The notes beneath the pieces are model-generated. The model was not told the origin of the DNA. It saw only the letters and a program-made list of their open reading frames with translations, and did no database searches. Source: Rhodanobacter ginsengisoli (lineage in GTDB: Bacteria > Pseudomonadota > Gammaproteobacteria > Xanthomonadales > Rhodanobacteraceae). From it: DNA of 64,000 nucleotides. Position numbers and translations under genes: made by a program. Location: NCBI RefSeq assembly GCF_042657065.1, contig NZ_JBHSNF010000005.1, positions 124,001 to 188,000 on the forward strand, in the 5' to 3' direction. Positions 25,783 through 33,796 of the stretch are shown in pieces; within the stretch, counting starts at the first letter, position 1; every line of letters starts with the position of its first letter.

Positions 25783-26010
25783 ATGGAGACCACGCCCAAG
25801 CTGAGCTTCTGCCTCACAGATAAGGAGGCGAGTGCCATCGAACACGCTCGACAGCGCCTCGGTCGACAAGGCATTTTGCGCAACCGCAGCGAAGTCATTA
25901 GGGCCGCGATCGGCCGCCTACGTGACCTGACCGACGAAGAGCTCGTTGCAGCCGCCGAAAAGCCAGCGCAATTGAGACCAGGCCGAAAGAAGGGCGTGTC
26001 TCGGAAGTAG
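25783..26010 (+). CDS. Ribbon-helix-helix (CopG/ParD-like) regulator
   Basis: This 75-residue protein has the RHH pattern KLSFCLTDKEASAIEHARQR (strand and helix) followed by RNRSEVIRAAIGRLRDL, and a basic tail, RPGRKKG. It is divergent from the AAA-subtilase-DUF3800 genes and starts at the edge of a perfect inverted repeat, so it is probably their repressor and its own. It could alternatively be an antitoxin, but no toxin gene follows. Confidence 0.75.
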   Translation: METTPKLSFCLTDKEASAIEHARQRLGRQGILRNRSEVIRAAIGRLRDLTDEELVAAAEKPAQLRPGRKKGVSRK

Positions 26011-26242
26011 GCGCACCGGGGCATCTCGAATGCTGCGTTCGCCGTTGCGCCTCACATAGGTGCAAAAGCCAGCCGCCTGCCCAACCTCGCCACAACAGCT
26101 GACCAACGTTGCCAGCGAAAATCATCACGGCCGGCAGCCAGACTGCCCACCTTCGCCAACGAGTTGCCCATTCCCGACATCGGACCTGACCAGCAGCATC
26201 ACCAGTGGAGTCGACCAGCAGGCATCGGCCAGAAGCGGACGC

Positions 26243-26971
26243 TCAAGGATCACTCTTACTTTCGACATTTTTGGCATTCTCGTTCTTTGAAGGCCGGGCG
26301 ACGACCTCGTGAAGCAAGTTTTCGAAGCGTTGCCCGTGCTCGCCTCCCGACATTTCGAAATCAGTGGGCCACAGCACAACTTTGCCAGGAAAAATGTTGT
26401 TCGCAGATGTTGGCGTAAGTCGAAGGCTGCCATTCGACTTGTCTTCCGGAGACAATTGAAACAACGCGTAAGAGGCACGGCTGCCGTTAACGATGTCCCA
26501 TACGACGCCTTGGAAGGTTCCAGTGAGACCTACCTTCCCGTCGATCATGACCCTCGACCACGGAGCGAGGGCATGCTTCGCCATGTACGCCGAACGAATC
26601 TCGCCGCTGTACTCACCGTGTCCGAGGTACTCGATGTCGAGTTGTATATCTCCGTCATCGGGAGGATGAGTGCCGTCGCTAACGAGGTTGCTACCCACCC
26701 ACGAGTTAGGGTCACTTGAAAAACGCCCGACGTACTTCTGGTAGTCGATCGCCGCATTGAGCGTTGTTTCCTTTGCCGGGGCGAAATTCTCCGAGAAGGA
26801 AACGATCTTGGCTGGCAATTCGAGCACGCCGACAAACACGGCTGCTACCCAGCCTGAGGCAAAAAATAACCAACGACCCCAAGTCAGCCATCGTGAATTC
26901 TTCTGATTCGCTGGCGTTCCCGCCAGCATCCTGCTGCCGCCTGGCTCCCGCTTATTCCTCCCCCTGGGCAT
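26243..26971 (-). CDS. Membrane-anchored hypothetical protein
   Basis: The product is 242 residues from the ATG at 26971, or 228 from 26929. One transmembrane helix near the N-terminus (about 32-52) follows a basic segment, giving a single-pass protein. The rest holds beta-rich segments such as DDGDIQLDIEYLGHGEYSGEI and VGLTGTFQGVVWDIVNG. I do not recognise a family. It is the outermost cargo gene on the right. Confidence 0.6.
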   Translation of the reverse strand: MPRGRNKREPGGSRMLAGTPANQKNSRWLTWGRWLFFASGWVAAVFVGVLELPAKIVSFSENFAPAKETTLNAAIDYQKYVGRFSSDPNSWVGSNLVSDGTHPPDDGDIQLDIEYLGHGEYSGEIRSAYMAKHALAPWSRVMIDGKVGLTGTFQGVVWDIVNGSRASYALFQLSPEDKSNGSLRLTPTSANNIFPGKVVLWPTDFEMSGGEHGQRFENLLHEVVARPSKNENAKNVESKSDP

Positions 26972-27641
26972 GCCCGCTCCTGCTTCTTGGAAGCCACATC
27001 GGCAGCGTCGGCGGCGATCTTCTGGGCGCGTTCCTGCCTGCGTATCTGACTACGATCATTGGCTGTACCGTCATGGTAACCGGGTTAACGGCACCACCTC
27101 GAATGTCCGATTCCGGTCCAGGCTGTGTGAAAGCGAAAAAGTGGCTTTTCTACTGGGCAAAACTTGAGCAATTCGCTCGGCGAGAGTTCGATTTCAGGGG
27201 GCTCGTATTCCAAGAGTCGCCAAGAATTCGCGTACGCGGCCGTTGGGCAAACTCGCCCAGGAGTTTTCACCCAGCCTGGGTCGGAAGCAGCCTGCTCCTA
27301 AGGGCGACCTACGGCCGGAAATCGACGGCTCGAGTTCTAACACGCTTATCCGGCTCGTCCGAAAATCTGTCGCAACCGGCCTATTAACCCGATGTGTCGA
27401 GGCGCATTTGGTCAATTACCGCAAAAAACGCGCAGCCTAGTTAGCTAAATGCGAATGGATCGCATCCGCAGTCTTGCGCTGAAACAGGCTACATCGGCGG
27501 TAAAGCCTCGCGTCTTCCGGCCGATCTAGTCCTTCAGGTGGCTCAGATCGAGAGTTGGCGGGCCTTATGCATCGACCTCTAGTAAGGCAGCCAAGCGCCA
27601 TCTGACAGGTTTTAGGTTCACTGACGCTTTTAAGGCGCCTG
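26972..27641. other. Right subterminal region of the transposon, no gene
   Basis: About 670 bp without a frame I can support. It ends in the CTGAC repeat array (27602-27635) beside the right terminal repeat. Confidence 0.6.
27602..27635. repeat. Right subterminal CTGAC repeats (probable TnsB sites)
   Basis: CTGACAGGTTTTAGG (27602-27616) and CTGACGCTTTTAAGG (27621-27635) precede the copy inside the terminal repeat at 27642. Spacings are 19 and 21 bases, about two helical turns. All three are in the same orientation as the right terminus. Confidence 0.75.
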
Positions 27642-27666
27642 CTGACATCAATAAGGACCGCCGACA
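27642..27666 (-). repeat. Right terminal inverted repeat of the transposon
   Basis: Read leftward on the minus strand it begins TGTCGGCGGTCCTTATTG and matches the left terminus at 22 of 25 positions. Confidence 0.92.
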
Positions 27667-27671
27667 CGAGA
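27667..27671. repeat. Right target-site duplication CGAGA
   Basis: Identical to 5913-5917 on the left. It directly follows the terminal ACA. Confidence 0.9.
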
Positions 27672-27845
27672 TCCTCCATGGGTGTCGCTTGCATCCGATT
27701 TCCCGGTTTCGTGACGAAAGCCATTGTTAAAAATTTCCGATTGTCGTTAAATCAAGGTTAATCTTCGCCTGCTCAGTCGCCTGTATCATCAAGTTGCCGC
27801 AGCTCGGCATGAACCCTAGCCAAGTTACTGTTTTCTCATACCATC

Positions 27846-28301
27846 ATGACTCTCTTGATCCTGCTGCTCCTGTTGCCTGCCGCGCTGCTCGCCAGTGCGG
27901 TCAAGTACGTGCCAGCCGGTCAGGTCTACACCTTGCGTCGCCGCGGCAAGCCATTGCGCCTGCTGCGGGCGGGGATGCATCTGGTGCTGCCGCTGATGGA
28001 TCGGGTGGCGCACAAGATCAATCTGGCTGGGCAGATGCTCCGCTTCGAGGAGCCGTTGGCGGATGCCCATGAGTTCCGCGGCACGGTGTACTGGCAGGTG
28101 CTGGAACCGGAGCGCGCCGACGCGGTGATCGAGCAGGTCGACCAGTTGATCCGCCGCGGTGCGCAGGAAGCCCTGCGTGGCGAGACGGCAGCCGAACGCG
28201 CCGATCGACGTGATCTGAGTGCCCGCGTGAAGCAGTCCTTGAACAACGCGCTGCGTGAGCGCGGCATGATGGTGACCCGGGTCGACCTCGACCTCGCGTG
28301 A
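27846..28301 (+). CDS. Short SPFH/band-7-like membrane protein
   Basis: This 151-residue protein has an N-terminal hydrophobic helix (MTLLILLLLLPAALLASAV), the segment VPAGQVYTLRRRGKPLRLLRAGMH characteristic of SPFH proteins, and a C-terminal helical part with LSARVKQSLNNALRERGMMV. It is much shorter than full stomatin/HflK proteins. It lies 165 bp before rsmG and is separated from it by a strong terminator. Confidence 0.65.
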   Translation: MTLLILLLLLPAALLASAVKYVPAGQVYTLRRRGKPLRLLRAGMHLVLPLMDRVAHKINLAGQMLRFEEPLADAHEFRGTVYWQVLEPERADAVIEQVDQLIRRGAQEALRGETAAERADRRDLSARVKQSLNNALRERGMMVTRVDLDLA

Positions 28302-28363
28302 TCCGCGGCATCGCGTCAGGGCGCCCGAGAGCGCCGCGCAACAGGGGATTTGCACGACTTTCC

Positions 28364-28383
28364 AACCCGCTTCGGCGGGTTTT
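28364..28383 (+). terminator. Rho-independent terminator with TTCG tetraloop
   Basis: AACCCGC and GCGGGTT flank TTCG and run into TTT. It terminates the SPFH-like gene and lies before rsmG. Confidence 0.8.
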
Positions 28384-28465
28384 CCTTTGTCGGGCACGCG
28401 TCGCTGGTATCGCGGCTGCCGGCCCGGGATACTTGCCGGCCCGGATCACTCGAAAGGAAGGCACC

Positions 28466-29095
28466 ATGGCCGCGCGCGACGCCTTGCAGGCACGACTGGA
28501 ACAGGGCATCGCCGAGCTGGGGCTGGACTTGCCGGTCGAGGCGGTGCCGCGACTGCTCGACTATCAGGCCTTGCTGGAGCGCTGGAACGCCGCCTACAAC
28601 CTCACCGCGGTGCGCGATCCGATGGAGATGATCACCCGCCACCTGCTCGATTCGCTGGCCATCCTGCCGTATGTGCGAGGTGACTCGCTGGCCGATCTGG
28701 GCACTGGCCCGGGCCTGCCCGGCATCGTGCTGGCGATCGCCGCGCCGGGGCGGCAGATCCTGCTGGTGGATTCCAATGGCAAGAAGGTGCGCTTCCTGCG
28801 TGAGGCGATCCGCGCGCTGAAGCTCGATGGCGTGCGTGCGCTGCAGTCGCGGGTGGAGGATGTCGAGGGCCAGTTCGACTGCATCACCGCGCGCGCGTTC
28901 GCCAGTCTGGCCGACATGCTCGGCTGGGGTGGTCACCTGCTGGCGCCGGCCGGGATCTGGCTGGCGATGAAGGGCAAGCGGCCGGATGACGAACTGGCAG
29001 GCATGCCGCCGGGCTTCGCGGTCCGCAGCACGCATGAGCTGAACGTGCCGGGGCTGCCGGCCGAACGTCATCTGCTGGTGATCGGCCGGCGCTGA
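28466..29095 (+). CDS. rsmG: 16S rRNA (guanine527-N7)-methyltransferase RsmG
   Basis: The product is 209 residues from the ATG at 28466, with GAAAGGAAG upstream. The SAM-binding motif LADLGTGPGLPG is at about 76-87, with the family segments LLERWNAAYNLTAVRDP and RHLLDSLAI before it. RsmG methylates G527 of 16S rRNA; loss gives low-level streptomycin resistance. It is often near parAB, which lie 2.7 kb downstream here. Its end is 9 bases from the convergent beta-glucosidase stop. Confidence 0.95.
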   Translation: MAARDALQARLEQGIAELGLDLPVEAVPRLLDYQALLERWNAAYNLTAVRDPMEMITRHLLDSLAILPYVRGDSLADLGTGPGLPGIVLAIAAPGRQILLVDSNGKKVRFLREAIRALKLDGVRALQSRVEDVEGQFDCITARAFASLADMLGWGGHLLAPAGIWLAMKGKRPDDELAGMPPGFAVRSTHELNVPGLPAERHLLVIGRR

Positions 29096-29104
29096 ACGCC
29101 GAGG

Positions 29105-30460
29105 CTAGTCTTCCAGCACGCCGCCGTTGCTGTCGATCACTTCGGCATACAGCTTCGCACTGGCCTTGGGCGTGCGCTGCTGGGTGGCGAAGTCGACGTG
29201 GTACAAGCCGAAACGCTTGGAAAACCCCAGCGACCACTCCAGGTTGTCCATCAGCGACCAGGCGTAATACCCCTTCAGGTTGACCCCGGCCTCGATCGCG
29301 CCATGCAGTGCCTTCAGATGCCTCCGCAGGTAGTTGGTGCGCAGCGGATCGCTGAGCACGTCCGCGTCGGCGACCGGCGGGTCGTAGAACGCCGAGCCGT
29401 TCTCGGTGATGTACAGCGGGATGTCGCCGTAGCGCTGCTTGAACCAGGTCAGCGTATCGACCAGGCCCTGCTCGAACACTTCCCAGCCGGTCTCGGTATA
29501 GGTCTTGTTGGTCTGCCGCACCGGCACCGCCTTCAGCGGATAGGCCTCCGGGTCGTGCTTCACCACCGCGCGGGTGTAGTAGTTGATGCCGATGAAGTCG
29601 ACCGGCTGCCGGGTCAGCTTGAAATCGTCGGCCGGGAAGTCCGGCCATGCGTTGCCGAAGATTTCCTTCAGCTCGGGCGGGTAGCTGCCGAGCAGGGCCG
29701 GGTCGGCGAATTGTTCGTTCATGTAGGCATGCGCGCGACGGGTCGCGGCCAGGTCCTCGGCACTGTCCGAATGCGGATACTTGGGCTCGATGTTGAACAC
29801 CACGCCGATCTCGTGCCGGCCATGCGCACGATAGGCCTGGATGCCGGCACCGCTGGCGCGCATCTGGTTGTGGGTGGCGATCGGCGCCTCGAACTTGTTG
29901 CGGTGGCCCGGCGCCAGCACGCCGTGCAGATAGCCGCCGTCGGTGACCACCCACGGCTCGTTGAGCGTGGACCAGCGCGGCACGCGGTCATCCAGCGCCT
30001 TGAACATCACTTCGGCGTAGTCCGCGAACCAGTGTGCGATGTCGCGGTTGAGCCAGCCGCCGCGGTCGTCGAGCGCGGCCGGCAGATCCCAATGGAACAG
30101 CGTGGCGTTCGGCGCGATGCCATTCTCCAGCAATTCGTCCACCAGCCGCGAATAGAAATCCAGCCCCTTCGGATTGACCCGGCCGGTGCCCTCGGGCAGC
30201 ACCCGGGCCCAGTTGATGCTGAAGCGATAGCCCTGCAGGCCCAGGGCCCGCATCAACTGCACGTCGTCGCGGTAACGGTGGTAGTGATCGCAGGCGACGT
30301 CACCGGTGTCGCCATTGCTCATCATGCCGGGCGTATGCGCAAAGCGCTGCCAGATGCTCGGCCCCGCGCCATCGGCCAGCGGCGAGCCTTCGATCTGGTA
30401 CGCCGAAGTGGCGGCGCCCCAATGGAAACCGTCCGGAAAGCGGAAACTGCGTGAGGTCAT
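29105..30460 (-). CDS. bglB: GH1 beta-glucosidase
   Basis: The product is 451 residues from the ATG at 30460. Glycoside hydrolase family 1 markers are FHWGAATSAYQIEG (N-terminal signature), the acid/base TLNEP (Glu168) and the nucleophile ITENG (Glu353). It hydrolyses beta-glucosides such as cellobiose. No signal peptide is present, so it is cytoplasmic. A LacI-type operator identical in pattern to that of the TonB receptor/LacI locus lies 27-40 bases upstream. The exact substrate cannot be told from sequence. Confidence 0.93.
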   Translation of the reverse strand: MTSRSFRFPDGFHWGAATSAYQIEGSPLADGAGPSIWQRFAHTPGMMSNGDTGDVACDHYHRYRDDVQLMRALGLQGYRFSINWARVLPEGTGRVNPKGLDFYSRLVDELLENGIAPNATLFHWDLPAALDDRGGWLNRDIAHWFADYAEVMFKALDDRVPRWSTLNEPWVVTDGGYLHGVLAPGHRNKFEAPIATHNQMRASGAGIQAYRAHGRHEIGVVFNIEPKYPHSDSAEDLAATRRAHAYMNEQFADPALLGSYPPELKEIFGNAWPDFPADDFKLTRQPVDFIGINYYTRAVVKHDPEAYPLKAVPVRQTNKTYTETGWEVFEQGLVDTLTWFKQRYGDIPLYITENGSAFYDPPVADADVLSDPLRTNYLRRHLKALHGAIEAGVNLKGYYAWSLMDNLEWSLGFSKRFGLYHVDFATQQRTPKASAKLYAEVIDSNGGVLED

Positions 30461-30486
30461 GGGGCTCCCTGCGACCAAAGGCTTGA

Positions 30487-30500
30487 TGTAAACGATTACA
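30487..30500. promoter_or_regulatory. LacI-type operator between bglB and the ABC ATPase
   Basis: TGTAAACGATTACA differs by one base from the perfect palindrome at 3603-3616. It lies 27 bases before the bglB ATG and 91 before the divergent ATPase gene, so it could control one or both. Confidence 0.7.
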
Positions 30501-30590
30501 TGGGCAGAATAGCCCAATGCCCCGCCGAAGTGCAGACCAGCGCATGCTTTGGCGGGACGGCCGTCGCGGCCAAATACAACGGAGATGTCG

Positions 30591-31682
30591 ATGGCCGCCG
30601 TACGTCTGGATCAGCTGCGCAAGGTCTATCCCAATGGCAACGTGGGCGTGGCCGGGGCCAGCTTCGACATCGCCGACGGTGAGCTGCTGGTGCTGGTCGG
30701 GCCTTCGGGCTGCGGCAAGACCACTCTGCTGCGCATGATCGCCGGTCTGGAGTCGATCAGCAGCGGCCAGCTCAGCATCGACGGCCGTGTGGTCAACGAG
30801 GTGGCGCCGAAGGATCGCGATATCGCGATGGTGTTCCAGAACTATGCGCTGTATCCGCACATGACGGTGGCCGAGAACCTCGGCTTCGGGCTGAAGCTGC
30901 GCGGTCACAAGCAGCCCGACATCGACCGGCGCGTGCTCGCGGCGGCGAAGACGCTGGAGCTGGAGGCGCGACTGGGCTCGCGACCGGCCGGGCTGTCCGG
31001 CGGCCAGCGCCAGCGGGTGGCGCTGGGCCGGGCGCTGGTGCGCAACCCCAGGGTGTTCCTGCTCGACGAGCCGCTGTCGAATCTGGACGCCAAGCTGCGC
31101 CTGTCGATGCGGGTGGAGATCGCGCGCCTGCACCGTCAGCTCAAGGCGACCATGATCTATGTCACCCACGACCAGATCGAGGCGATGACCCTGGGCCAGC
31201 GCATCGTGGTGCTCGATGGCGGGGTGATCCAGCAGATCGACACCCCGATGAACCTGTACCAGCGCCCGGCGAACCTGTTCGTGGCCGGCTTTGTCGGCAG
31301 CCCGGCGATGAATCTGCTGCGCGGCACGTTGAGGCACCGGGATGGCTGGGTGCTGGACACCGCGCAGGGCGACGTCGCCCTGGGCGCGTCGGCGCCGGCC
31401 GCCGACTGGTCGGCCTGGTGCGATCGCGAGGTGGTGCTGGGCATCCGCCCGGAGGACCTGCAGCCGCTGGATGGCGGCACGGCCGCGTTCCACGCGCAGC
31501 TGGAAGTGCTGGAACCGGTCGGCAACGAGATCTTCCTGAACCTGCGCTTCGGCATCCAGACCCTGGTCTCGCGGGTGCCGCCGCAGGTCCTGCCGGAGCC
31601 CGGAAGCCGCGTGGCACTGGGCCTGGTAGCGGCGCGGCTGCACCTGTTCGACCCCGCCGACGGCGCGCGCGTCGGTGCCTGA
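30591..31682 (+). CDS. Carbohydrate ABC transporter ATP-binding protein (UgpC/MalK/MsiK type)
   Basis: The product is 363 residues. I chose the ATG at 30591 because GGAG lies 6 bases upstream; another ATG is 6 bases earlier. It has Walker A GPSGCGKTT, signature LSGGQRQR, Walker B VFLLDEPLSNLD and the H-loop VTHDQ, followed by the TOBE/regulatory domain typical of sugar importer ATPases. No permease or binding-protein gene is nearby, so it probably powers transporters encoded elsewhere. It is divergent from bglB with the operator between. Confidence 0.9.
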   Translation: MAAVRLDQLRKVYPNGNVGVAGASFDIADGELLVLVGPSGCGKTTLLRMIAGLESISSGQLSIDGRVVNEVAPKDRDIAMVFQNYALYPHMTVAENLGFGLKLRGHKQPDIDRRVLAAAKTLELEARLGSRPAGLSGGQRQRVALGRALVRNPRVFLLDEPLSNLDAKLRLSMRVEIARLHRQLKATMIYVTHDQIEAMTLGQRIVVLDGGVIQQIDTPMNLYQRPANLFVAGFVGSPAMNLLRGTLRHRDGWVLDTAQGDVALGASAPAADWSAWCDREVVLGIRPEDLQPLDGGTAAFHAQLEVLEPVGNEIFLNLRFGIQTLVSRVPPQVLPEPGSRVALGLVAARLHLFDPADGARVGA

Positions 31683-31761
31683 CACGGCCGGGCGGGTGGG
31701 CAGCACGCGGCTGGACGAGGCATTACACTAACCCTCTCCCGCGTACGGTAGCTATCCATCC

Positions 31762-32640
31762 ATGGCCCGCATCATCGCTGTCGCCAACCAGAAAGGCGGC
31801 GTCGGCAAGACCACCACTGCCGTCAATCTCGCCGCTGCGCTGGCCGCCGCGAAGCGCAAGGTATTGCTGGTCGACCTGGATCCGCAGGGCAACGCCACGA
31901 TGGCCTCGGGCATCAACAAGCGCGATGCCAAGCCGGGTGGCTGTGAAGTGCTGCTGGAGGAAGTGGAGATCGCCGCGGCGATCGTGCCGACCGATGCGCA
32001 CTACGATTTGTTGCCGGGCAACGGCGACCTCACCGCGGCCGAGCTGAAACTGATGGACGCGCTGGCGCGCGAGCACCGGTTGAAGGAAGTGCTGGCCAAG
32101 ATTTCGGCGAACTACCACACCATCCTGATCGACTGCCCGCCGTCGCTGAACCTGCTCACCCTGAACGCACTGACCGCCGCCGATGGCGTGCTGATCCCGG
32201 TGCAGTGCGAGTACTTCGCGCTGGAAGGCCTGTCCAGCCTGCTCGACACGGTCAAGGCGGTGCGTCACCGGCTCAACCCGAAACTGGAGATCGAAGGCCT
32301 GCTGCGCACCATGTACGACGTGCGCAACAATCTCGGCAACGAGGTCTCGGCCCAGCTCACCCAGCATTTCGGCGACAAGGTGCTGCGCTCGATCATCCCG
32401 CGCAACGTGCGGCTGGCCGAGGCGCCCAGCCACGGCCAGCCGATCCATCTGTACGATCGCAGTTCGCGCGGCGCGATCGCCTACATCGGCCTGGCCGGTG
32501 AAGTGATCCGGCGCGAGCGCAAGCTGCCACCCGGCGATCGGCTCGATCCGATCGAGGACATTGAATCGCCGGCACCGGCACCGGTGCATGGCGCCGGCGG
32601 CCCGACGCTGAAGGCGCCGGCCGCGAATCATCAGGAATGA
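31762..32640 (+). CDS. parA: Chromosome partitioning ATPase ParA
   Basis: This 292-residue protein has the deviant Walker A KGGVGKTTT near the N-terminus and LIDCPPSLNLLTLNAL as Walker B. It drives segregation of parS-ParB complexes. parB follows, separated by an inserted inverted-repeat element that begins right after the stop codon. The Pro- and Ala-rich C-terminal tail is longer than usual. Confidence 0.94.
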   Translation: MARIIAVANQKGGVGKTTTAVNLAAALAAAKRKVLLVDLDPQGNATMASGINKRDAKPGGCEVLLEEVEIAAAIVPTDAHYDLLPGNGDLTAAELKLMDALAREHRLKEVLAKISANYHTILIDCPPSLNLLTLNALTAADGVLIPVQCEYFALEGLSSLLDTVKAVRHRLNPKLEIEGLLRTMYDVRNNLGNEVSAQLTQHFGDKVLRSIIPRNVRLAEAPSHGQPIHLYDRSSRGAIAYIGLAGEVIRRERKLPPGDRLDPIEDIESPAPAPVHGAGGPTLKAPAANHQE

Positions 32641-32905
32641 GAGCCTGTTCGTGATCTTCAAACACTCCGCGTTGTCATCCCGTGGCTGTCAGGCAGTAGT
32701 GCGCGGTGCCGGCCTGCCTGGCCGGCAGGCCGATCCGCGCGCTGCCGCGTGGCGGCCACGGGATGGCAACCCGTCGGGCCGGATCTGTCTGCGTGCAGGC
32801 CGGCGTCATCATTCGGTCGTGGACGGACGTCCACTTCCTCACTCTTCCTTGGCTTGCGCGCAAACAGCTTCCGGCGCGGGGTGCTTGAAGATCATGAACA
32901 GGCTC
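32641..32905. repeat. 265-bp inverted-repeat element between parA and parB (MITE-like)
   Basis: The ends 32641-32671 and 32875-32905 are inverted repeats matching at 28 of 31 positions (outer part GAGCCTGTTC). Inside are further GC-rich palindromes, for example GGCCTGCCTGGCCGGCAGGC near 32713. It contains no credible gene and splits parA from parB just after the parA stop. This fits a miniature non-autonomous element or a genome-specific repeat. No target duplication is clear. Confidence 0.75.
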
Positions 32906-32910
32906 TAGAC

Positions 32911-33780
32911 ATGGCTGCTGCGAAGAAACGTGGATTGGGACGCGGGCTCGATGCCCTGCTCGGAGGCGACGGCGAGGGTTCGCCGTCGGTGATCGGGCAG
33001 GAGGGCGAGCTGCGCATGTTGCCGATCCAGCAGATCCAGCCGGGCAAGTACCAGCCGCGCCGGCACTGGAACGACGAGGCGCTGGACGAGCTGGCCGCCT
33101 CGATCAGGGCGCAGGGCGTGATCCAGCCGGTGGTGGTGCGTGAGCTGGGCAGGAACAGCTACGAGCTGATCGCCGGCGAACGCCGCTGGCGCGCGGCCCA
33201 GCGTGCCCAGCTCGGCGAGATTCCCGCGCTGATCAAGAAGGTGTCCGAGGAAGCCGTGCCGGCGATGGCGCTGATCGAGAACATCCAGCGGCAGGACCTC
33301 ACGCCGCTGGAAGAAGCCGATGCGCTGAAACGCCTGATCGACGACTTCGACCTCACCCACCAGCAGGCCGCCGATGCGGTCGGCCGCTCGCGTGCCGCGG
33401 TATCCAACCTGCTGCGGCTGACCGAACTGCCCGCCTCGATCAAGAAGCTGCTCGATGAAGGCAAGCTGGAAATGGGCCATGCCCGCTGCCTGCTGACCCT
33501 GCCCGAACGCGACGCCGAAAGCCTGGCGCTGGAAGCGGCGCGCAACGGCTGGAGCGTGCGCGAACTGGAAGAGGCCGCCCGGCGCGCGCAGAGTGCGCCC
33601 AAGGGCAAGGCCAAGAGTGCACCGGCGCGCGACCCGAACATCGCCGACCTCGAGCGCGAACTGGCCGAACGCTTCGCCACCCGGGTCGAGCTGGCCCAGG
33701 GCCGTGGCGGTCGCGGCAAACTCGTGATCCACTATCACAGCCACGACGAACTCGAAGGCATCCTGCAAAAGGTGCGTTGA
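32911..33780 (+). CDS. parB: Chromosome partitioning protein ParB
   Basis: The product is 289 residues from the ATG at 32911. It starts with the ParA-activating RGLGRGLDALLGG, followed by the ParB/CTPase domain with GERRWRAAQ and ENIQRQDLTPLEEA, an HTH (TQQAADAVGRSRAAVSNLLRL-like region), and a C-terminal dimerisation region. It binds parS and loads SMC. No parS palindrome was found in this window. Confidence 0.94.
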   Translation: MAAAKKRGLGRGLDALLGGDGEGSPSVIGQEGELRMLPIQQIQPGKYQPRRHWNDEALDELAASIRAQGVIQPVVVRELGRNSYELIAGERRWRAAQRAQLGEIPALIKKVSEEAVPAMALIENIQRQDLTPLEEADALKRLIDDFDLTHQQAADAVGRSRAAVSNLLRLTELPASIKKLLDEGKLEMGHARCLLTLPERDAESLALEAARNGWSVRELEEAARRAQSAPKGKAKSAPARDPNIADLERELAERFATRVELAQGRGGRGKLVIHYHSHDELEGILQKVR

Positions 33781-33796
33781 CGCGAGGGGATGAAAG

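Larger units (their letters stand above)
5918..27666. mobile_element. Tn7-like transposon (TnsA + TniABQ), 21.7 kb, defence cargo
   Basis: Both ends are visible. TGTCGGCTGC at 5918 and the complement of 27666 leftward (TGTCGGCGGT) begin 25-bp inverted repeats with 22 of 25 identical positions, flanked by CGAGA on both sides. CTGAC-type subterminal repeats occur at both ends, as expected for TnsB binding sites. The element carries tnsA, tnsB/tniA, tnsC/tniB and tniQ in the middle. Left cargo is an ABC-3C operon and Gabija; right cargo is an AAA/subtilase/DUF3800 unit. Intergenic stretches are visibly more AT-rich than the flanking chromosome, consistent with transfer. The intact duplication and open transposition genes suggest a recent, possibly still active insertion. 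Confidence 0.93.

Noticed and set aside
26764..27387. 207-codon plus-strand frame at the right end of the transposon
   Set aside because: It overlaps the start of the better-supported minus-strand membrane protein and has no consistent codon or domain signal, although a hydrophobic stretch is present.
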